NCBI GenBank assembly: GCA_946610035.1
Contig: CAMOCC010000007.1
Coordinates: forward strand, 1-58,282
Length of the DNA stretch: 58,282 nucleotides
Direction: 5' to 3'
Origin: an uncultured Verrucomicrobiota bacterium
Lineage (GTDB): Bacteria; Verrucomicrobiota; Kiritimatiellia; RFP12; UBA1067
Shown: piece after piece, positions 48,438 through 56,700 of the stretch
Numbering within the stretch: the stretch's first letter is position 1
Layout of the letters: each line of letters starts with the position of its first letter
The notes under the pieces: model-generated
Databases searched by the model: none
The model's input: the letters and a program-made list of their open reading frames with translations, nothing else
Told to the model about the DNA's origin: nothing
Translations under genes and position numbers: made by a program

Positions 48438-50445
48438 ATACAAGTATCTTGCGTAGATGAAAGAATTCTTCCTTCGCGTCTGGCGCGCGACCGACCTTTA
48501 TGTACTTCGCCTTGACGGGCTTCTTGAACTGACACTTCCATTCGAGTTCGTTCGACTCCGATGCGAAGACCTCCGTGAACTCCCCTCCGTCGTCGCTGGT
48601 CCACACCCTGATCGGGACCTGCCGCGACGAGTTCTGCCCCGGGACGTTCACTATCGTCACACCCGTTATGTCGCTGGAGCCCGGAAGGACGACCATGCCC
48701 CAGGGCGCCTTCTCCTTCGCCGTGTGGAAGGCGTTTCCGGAGTCGAAGTCCGCCGCCGTCAGCCCCGAGCGGTAGGTGACCGGATTCTCCCAGCTGCTCG
48801 TACCGGACGTCTGGAGGAGCCCGTCCGGCGAAAGAAGCGTCCCTCCGTACGCCTCCGTCGGCCAGGGCTTCCCCTTCGCCTTCGGCTCCTCGCCTGGCGA
48901 GAGCTTGGACATTAGCGAGTAGACCTGGCGGAACATCGTTATGTCGCCGCTCTGGGACGCCTTCAGCACCATCCCCTTGTAGTCGAGCTTCTCCCCGGTC
49001 TTCTCGGCGCTCTTCCCGACGACTGCGAGGAACGTCTTGGACGCCGCCGCGTCCGCCATCAGCCTCTCGGCGCCCCACGTGATCGTCTGCCTGTAGAACG
49101 TCGTCGTTCCGGCCTGTCCGTCGAGGGCGGACTGGAAGACCTCCCACATGGCCTTGTCGTCTTTCGGAAAGAGCTTGTCGAGCGGCTTGAGCGCCATGTC
49201 CGCCCAGTAGGGCGCTTCAACAGTCGGCGCCTTGTTCTCCTTCATCGCGGCAAGAGCGAGCTTCGCCGCCGAAAGGCGCGCATCGCGTCCCTTGATGCGC
49301 CCGAGGTAGGGGAGATAGAGCTGCCAGCCCTGGGACGGAGCCTCCGCAAACGTGTCGCGCACGGCGGCCGCCCAGGCGTCCCATTCCGCTGCGGAGGCGG
49401 ATCGCCTCTCGAGGTCGCAGTACCATGCGACGGCGGCGGACCAGTTGCCGGGACAAAGCCTCATCGACTTCTCCCACTCGCCCTTCCAGCGCAGATACTC
49501 CGCGTCCATCCTCTTCGGACTCCTGTAGTAGCGGTCCTGCTCCTCCAGCGCCGCGAAGTCGTGTCCGCCCAGCGTGTTGTGCGGCGCGGTGTGGCCCGTC
49601 ACCGAGTACGCCGTCCCCCAGCGATCGTCGTCGCGGTTCCATACGAGGTACGCGCAGTGCCCGGGCTGGCCCGCCGTGAAGGACCTCACGCCGTGCGAAG
49701 CCGCGCCGTGGGAGCCGAACTTGGATAGCGCCCCGCACACGCCGCCTATCCTGTACCTGAGCTCCTGCGTGTTCCAGCGGTGCTCCCATGGCGCGTAGTA
49801 TTGCGGACCATGCACGCTCGCGCCGAAGCAGTTGAAGGTTCGATAGTGGCACTGCCAGCAAAGCCCCGGATAGCGCTCGGACGGGACGTTGGCGAAGTCG
49901 TGTATCCACTCCAGGCATTCGACGGGAAGATTGGCGTTCTGCCCGAAGCCCAGCACCTCGCGCCACTGGCGGACGTCGTACTTCTTCGAGTCGACGTGCA
50001 GCGTCCCGTCCCCGGCCCATTCGCGGTAGAGTTCCATGACGCGCACGAGCTTCTCTCCGTCCCAGTCGTGTCCGTGGCTCAGCGCAAGCGCCGTCGCGAT
50101 GTTGCGCCCGATCGTCGTGGATATGAAGTCGCCCTCGTCGTTCCAGACCAGAAGGTCCAGCGCTTCAAGCGCCTTCGCCGCGAGCTCGTTGTTCTCCTTG
50201 AGCCCCTTGTAGGGATCGATGCTCCACGGACCGGACCCGGCGAACTGCTCCATCCACCTCTGGTCCGCAAAGAACCGCTTGAGAAACGCCCCGCCCCCTT
50301 CGCGTCCCTGAATCGCCTTTATCGCAGCCTCGCCAACGCACGACCGAATGTAGTTGCGTACGACCGCCGCATCCCGCTTCACCGCCTGGGCGAAGGAGAT
50401 CAAGGCCGTCAAGACGCAAGCGATCAACAGTGATATCCGAGTCAT
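48418..50445 (-). CDS. secreted transglutaminase-like protein with discoidin-type C-terminus
   Basis: A 675-aa exported protein. Signal peptide MTRISLLIACVLTALISFAQA; a helical region; a transglutaminase-like core (about 215-320) with a candidate Cys in RIGGVCGALSKF and His in GQPGHCAYLVW; another helical region; and a C-terminal F5/8 (CBM32)-like domain (about 545-675) with SSWENPVTYRSG and RVWTSDDGGEF. Such proteins may cross-link or cut peptide bonds at the cell surface; activity unknown. The track's start adds 26 codons crossing the promoter. ATG 50445 lies 7 nt after TATAAT. First gene of the six-gene operon ending with argH. Confidence 0.82.
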   Translation of the reverse strand: MTRISLLIACVLTALISFAQAVKRDAAVVRNYIRSCVGEAAIKAIQGREGGGAFLKRFFADQRWMEQFAGSGPWSIDPYKGLKENNELAAKALEALDLLVWNDEGDFISTTIGRNIATALALSHGHDWDGEKLVRVMELYREWAGDGTLHVDSKKYDVRQWREVLGFGQNANLPVECLEWIHDFANVPSERYPGLCWQCHYRTFNCFGASVHGPQYYAPWEHRWNTQELRYRIGGVCGALSKFGSHGAASHGVRSFTAGQPGHCAYLVWNRDDDRWGTAYSVTGHTAPHNTLGGHDFAALEEQDRYYRSPKRMDAEYLRWKGEWEKSMRLCPGNWSAAVAWYCDLERRSASAAEWDAWAAAVRDTFAEAPSQGWQLYLPYLGRIKGRDARLSAAKLALAAMKENKAPTVEAPYWADMALKPLDKLFPKDDKAMWEVFQSALDGQAGTTTFYRQTITWGAERLMADAAASKTFLAVVGKSAEKTGEKLDYKGMVLKASQSGDITMFRQVYSLMSKLSPGEEPKAKGKPWPTEAYGGTLLSPDGLLQTSGTSSWENPVTYRSGLTAADFDSGNAFHTAKEKAPWGMVVLPGSSDITGVTIVNVPGQNSSRQVPIRVWTSDDGGEFTEVFASESNELEWKCQFKKPVKAKYIKVGRAPDAKEEFFHLRKILVYGKKLY

Positions 50446-50452
50446 GGAATAT

Positions 50453-50461
50453 ATTATACCA
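50453..50461 (-). promoter_or_regulatory. leaderless promoter of the six-gene operon
   Basis: Minus-strand TGGTATAAT, hexamer 50453-50458, exactly 7 nt (ATATTCC) before the ATG at 50445. The predicted +1 is at or next to the start codon. Confidence 0.65.
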
Positions 50462-50462
50462 T

Positions 50463-50504
50463 ATTTTTGCTTTAGCCGTGTAGAACGTGTAGAAACGTTA
50501 CCAC
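50463..50504. repeat. CGTGTAGAA decamer repeat, copy B
   Basis: ATTTTTGCTTTAGCCGTGTA continues into two 10-bp units and CGTTACCAC. It is homologous to 39577-39662 minus an internal stretch, and lies directly upstream of the operon promoter. Confidence 0.7.
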
Positions 50505-50518
50505 ATTCGCCCGCCTCC

Positions 50519-50716
50519 GCCACTCACAGGGGGTCCGTCGCTCCGCGACGGACATCGTCGTCGCCGCGCCCCTACACTCCAATCCTCTTCCGACCCTAAC
50601 CGACCCTAATTGACCGTCTCAGCCACTCACAGGGGGTCCGTCGCTCCGCGACGGACATCGTCGTCGCCGCGCCCCTACACTCCAATCCTCTTCCGACCCT
50701 AACCGACCCTAATCGA
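50519..50716. repeat. 103-bp tandem duplication with triloop hairpin
   Basis: Two near-identical copies start at 50519 and 50622. Each carries a hairpin GGTCCGTCGC-TCC-GCGACGGAC, the same arms as at 40284-40306, and CCGACCCTAA decamers. No gene is seen in 50505-50771. Confidence 0.85.
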
Positions 50717-50771
50717 CCCTAATCTGCCTCTATAGGCCCGTCGCTGACCCAGACCTTGACTTCCTCCGACC

Positions 50772-53700
50772 TTACTCAATCGAAATCGGCACCGAGCCGA
50801 CCTTCTTGACCGTGGCCGTGCCATAGCCGACGCCGTCGACTACAACGCCAGCGACGTTGACCGTCACGGCTTTCGGCTTGCCGTTAACGAGCGAGTACGC
50901 CTTGAACGAGCCTTTGAACGAACCGTCCTTCGCCTTGTACGTCAGCTTCAGTGCGGCTGGATTCCCGCCGAGCTTCGCCTCGTCGACAGTTCCGTCTTTC
51001 GCCATCTGCACCTTCCCGGCTTTCGGCAGCGTCCAGCGCGTACCGTTTGCCGTCACCGCAACACCGTCCGGCATATACGGTAGGGCGCGCTGTCCCCAGC
51101 GCGCCGAAAACTCCTCGGCGTCAATGCGGAACCTCGCGCCCGCCTTGAGTGCGCCAGCCTTGCCGACGACCACGTCGCCCGGCAGCCCCTCGACAACCGC
51201 CGCGCCACCGCCGACCGGCAGCCAAAGCGTAAACGCAAGATTCATCTTCTTCGTCACTACGACTGGCACGCACAGCCATTCCTCGCCGACGAGCAGCTGG
51301 GTGTTCACCATGGCCTTCGTGCCGTTCGCGAGCGTAACGTACACCTTCGCCTTGCCCTTCTTGCCAATCGTCACAGACAGCATCTGGTAGGGTGCGCTCG
51401 CCGAGCGCGCCGCACCATCCTCACGCCACGCTACATTGATGACGCCGAGCCACTTCGAAAGAATCGCATTCGCCGCGTTCTGCTCGCCCTTGTCCTTCGA
51501 CGTGAAGAAGTTCCGCGCGCCGTCGATGAAGTACGAGCCGTAGGCGCCCTCCAGCCCTTCCGCGCCAAGCGTCACTTCGCAAGGTTCACCGCCGACAAGC
51601 CGAATCGTCGTCGGGCCGTCCACGGCAATCGCCGCCTTGCCCTTGTCGGCACCCTTGAGGGACTTCTTCTTGCCATCCAACCCGACGACCGTCGCCTTCA
51701 CCGCGGCAAGCCCAGTCTTCGCGTTCGCCTTCCCGATCTTCACCTGTATTGTGCCCTTCACAGCACCGCTCTTCTCGTCGTACAAGTAGCCGTTGTACTC
51801 GCTCGCCGCAGCCGTCGGCGCAACACCTTCTACACCATCAGGCCACAGCTCGTTTTGCGTCTTCTCCCAGACGGCGTAGAGCGTAACGACGTCGCCTGCC
51901 GTCGCCGTCAGGTTGTTCACAGACTGCTTGTCTGCGTATACAACAGCACCATCAGGAGTCAACGACCATCCAGCAAAGGCGTACATCTTGCGCGTGAACG
52001 CATTCGCGGAGAGCTTCTGCGCCGTGCCGTACACGAACGCCTGGTCGGCCATCGTGCCCACGCCGCCGTTGGCGTTAAAGCGTACCTTGTACGGATTAGC
52101 CGTCCAATTGGCGTACAGCGAGAACTCTCCTGTCGGCACGATTGCCATCGGCGTGGCTTTTGTTCCTGTGCCATTCTCGCCCGTGTACCATGCATCGAAG
52201 GTGTAGCCCGTGCGCTTTTCGGTTGGCGTCGGCAGTTCGCCGAACGGCTCGCCTGCAATCAGCATGAGATTCGTCGTCACGCCGTCAATCTCAAGTGAAA
52301 CATCATGGAACCGCGCGACAGTATTCCACCAGAACGGATCAGTTTCAATCGGCGCGTTGTAGTCGAACACTATTGTCGCACTATTGGTTATCACGACATT
52401 CTTCGGCGCGTCGTCCCGCACCTTGATGCGATAGCTGATGTGCCCTTCGCCGCAATGCGTCTCGGGATCGTTCGGCGGAAGGAACCCGGCGTACGGATCG
52501 GCGGGCCACGTCGTCTCATCTGAATTATCGACGATGCGCAAATACCAATGCGCAACACCCTGCATAGCGACGGCGCCATCGCCGTCAACTCCACCGCCAA
52601 GCGTCGTCCTCACATTGAAGTTCGTGCCGTTCATCTGCACTTCGCTTGCGCCACCGTTCGATCCGCTCAAGCCAAGGTCGATCTGGTTGCCGAACGACAC
52701 CTCGCCCATCTCGAACGTCGACCAGTCAAGCCACTCGCTAAGCGGGTTCGTGACGAACACCTCCTGCGCCGCCGCCGTCGCATTCGTCTTGTTCTCGAAG
52801 TAGATGGTGTAAGTCACCCACCCGCCCGGCTGCACATACCGCGCCTCGCCAGTTCCCTCCGGCCCCACCATCTCGTTGGGATCGCAGGACTTGGGAACTT
52901 TTGGTTTCTTCTGATCTTCTAGTTTCTTGTTCTTGTCTTCTTCGTTGCATTTACATTTAGAACCTGGCTTTCGTAATGCAGGATCAGATTGACTAGAAGC
53001 GGGGCAACGACACATTTTCTCGGAAACCAATGAGAAAATTTCCCTAAAGAGATAGGCATTCATATCATTACAACTCTCTATCTCATAACGTATAGCATCC
53101 ATAAGTCGACCCCATTCTGCAAGGGTAGAATCCGTACCAATGGCTTCTAACTTCAAAATGAACGCAGCCGCTTTTCCTATTGAATCAATAAGCGGCCTGG
53201 CTGGGCCTAGGGCTTTATCTCCATCCACAATACGCTTCGCCAATGCCCCTAATGTAGTGTTGGGGCTCGTCATGGCAACCTTGTTTGCCAAGCCCACGGC
53301 CTTATCGTATGCATCAACACTAGAGCTCACCATCCTGAGCACTTCCTTGACACCTTCAATACCATTCAATTCCATGCTTGAAAAACGATCCAAACTTTCC
53401 CGTAATTGACTTATGTCCTTTATCATATCATTGACACCCGTAATCGCATTGGCCGTTGCTGTCCCTACATCCTGCCCGTTTCTTACGTTCTCAAGAAAAG
53501 AGATTGAATCGCTCACAATGGAATCAATACCATTTATGAATTGTGCGCGAGTCGTACCAAAATTCTTGAATTCCATCATCTTTGCCATTGCCGAGAAAAA
53601 GTCAGAACCAGCGCCCATTATATTGCTAAGAAGATCAGAATTAACTCCAGCATCAGCCTTGGCCACTGCCCGTTCTAGGCAATGTATCTCATCAAGATAT

Positions 53701-56700
53701 TGTTGTAAATTGAATCGCAGACGTTCCACTAATTCATGGTCGTCTTTAGTAATGCATGCAGTACATGCACTTAGGAAGAGCTTACTATTTTCCTCATACA
53801 TCTCAAAATTTTTCTTATACAATTCTCTATGATTTTTGATTGCGGTCTTACCATTCTTTACCGCATTAATGTTATCGATCAAATCTGACCAAAACGAACC
53901 CTTCAGTACGGCACTTTTCCTTCTTCCATTTCTCTCATTCCCTTCAGACTCATTGAGAATACTTTTATTGCCGACGCACTTCTCGAACACCATATTTGGC
54001 GAAGAACCAGGAACCAAGGTCAAATTCGTAACACAATAGCGCGCTTCGTCGCCCATGACCGTAATCAGCGTGTAGTCTCCTGGCACGACGTCGGATACCG
54101 AGAATCCCCCTTCAACATCGAGACCTTCAAAAAACACATGACCATCGGGGCAAAACACTAGAACTCCTCCACGTTCATTCTCCGCAAAATCGACAAAATA
54201 CCCGTTGAAAGAACAAGCGTCATGCAGTTCCACATCAATAACATCACCTTCCAATTTCGGCAATGATACGGCCATTCTACAAAGTCTTCCCAGAGACGAC
54301 CGAACTTCAAGCGTATACATACCTTCGGGAAGACCGCGGAACTGCACATAGCCATCAGTAATCATCACAGATCCGTACACAGTATCGTCCGATTCTTTCA
54401 CAGCTGTCGCACTGATGGTTTCTCCCTCGTTCAGATTTGTGATAGCCACATAGAAAGACAGACTATTTTCGACAACAATCATTTTGCCGCCAATATCACT
54501 GTTCATTACTACAAATTCATCTACACCGTCCACAATAACGGAATCAGCTGATTCAAATCTGTAAACACCATTGGTTATGCCAGTCATATAAAAGAATCCA
54601 TTCCTGTCCGTAACAGCACTGGAGAAGATGCCTTCCGCGCTTTCACTGGCAACAATATGCACACCAACACCATCGCATGGTTCACCATAAGTGTTTACTG
54701 CAAATCCGGTGACAATTAATGTATCAGGATTCTGCGACACCAACTGTGCTATGTTCCCCACAATAGAATAGTCCGTGGCATCCACCCCTAAGCGGGACAA
54801 TCTTCTCACAGTCTTGCGCACCAGAACTGTGTCACAATCTTTAATACCGTAAGTCTGCCCATCTCCCATACGCAGGCGGACATTGTTTGTAGCCCCAGCT
54901 TTCATAAGGAACTCAAAGCGCCGCACCTCGCCAGGCAACAACATATCCGCGTTTTCACTACCACCGACGCCGAAGAATCGCAATACCTCACGCCAAGTCT
55001 CGTCTCCCGTATATCGCAGTTTACACGGCTCATCAGCAATCACTTCGAATATCGGCAATGTACCGCTCTTATCCCCTGAGTTTCCATATTCCACATAGCA
55101 GGCCACCACTCGACCTTCCCGAACAGAATCAGGTACAATTAGCCGCGCCCATATGTTTTCCTTTCTTCCACCAGAAGAAACAAGGACCTTCCCCACCACT
55201 ACACTATCAATGGAAATCTGCATCTCCGAGCCAGCGACAAGCCCCTCGCCATCAACTTCAATAACAACCCTCTCCTTCGAAGTATAGGATACTCTTGTAG
55301 GAATAGACCCGCCAGAATCCAAGGACATCACAATATTCGCAACATTATCGAGACCTATACCATCAAGCGTTATAGATACAATTTCATCGGGCGGAATCGC
55401 ATTCGGCGATACGGAGAGGATCGCCAGGTCGCCGCTCTCGAATGACACAGAATAGTTCTGCCCGTCGGACTGCGCGGCGTCCATCACGAGATAGACCTCG
55501 GCCGTTCCTGCGGGGACATGGAAAATCGCCTCGCCCTTCTCCGTCGCCGTCATCGTACCGGACGCATAAGCACCCTGCGGCACGAAGCCAAGTCCATACG
55601 AAACCGACAAACCGGCAGGGACGCTCACGCGGGCGATCTGTCCCGTCGTTCCTGCGGGGAACGTGAACTTCACGACTGTGCTGCTTCCGGCGGAGAGAGT
55701 ACCCGATGCGCCGTCGGCATACGGCGTCGCCGCCACGGAGATTGCAACGCCCTGCACAGACGTCAAGACATTGTTCGTCGTGTTCAGCCCCTCCGGCACG
55801 TCGGAGCGGCGGTTGTTCGTGTTCACGCGCGCATACCACGTTCCTTCGGAAAGCGCGGGAATCGTAAACGTTCTGTTGACGTTCATGCTCATCTTGCGCT
55901 TGAGCGTGTAGGTGGTGAGAACCTCGCCCAGCTCGACGCTCTGCCCTGACGTCGAAATGAGGCTTACGGCATCATGCCATCCGCCGACGACATCTTCCGT
56001 TCCGAGGTTCTGGATAGTCCACGAGACCTTGACCTTGTCACCAACCTTGGCCTTTGTCTTGTCAACCGAAACGGCGGTCGGCACGATGTCGTACGGAGAC
56101 TCGTCCTCATCCCACAGCACTTCGTGTATGCCTATGTCTGGACAATTCCCATTCGCACTTGGCACACCGCTGTCCGTCACCTTACCCACATCGCGCCGCT
56201 CCAAGCCATAGTAGTCCTTCTCCGGCGCAACTGTTCCATCGCCCGCATCCACGCACGGCGAATTGGCGGCAATACGAAAATCGCCGTTAGCAGGATTGAC
56301 GAAAAGCGGATTCGCGTAGAAATTACCATCCTTACCGACTTTCGCAGCCGCGCGGTCACCTGTTCCTTCCGGATTCCAGAAACAGCAATTGGAGAACTTA
56401 CTGGACAACGTAGCCGAATAGAACTTAGTGTCGATTATATCTTGTGCAACATCAGCGAAGATACAGTTAGCAAATGTACCATTCCCCCACCGAACAGCAG
56501 TAGTAAGAGAACAGAACACGCAGTTGACAAAAGTCGATTTACCGCTTTGTGGCGCTGCTCCCATGGAGGCATCGGTGAATACAGAATTTTCTGCGATAAA
56601 GATACCGCCCGCGCCTCTCATGCAGTCGTACTGGCAATGCGCGACAGTAGAGTTCTTAAACCGCATGGTTCCTGCACATGGATATAACGCACCTTGATTG

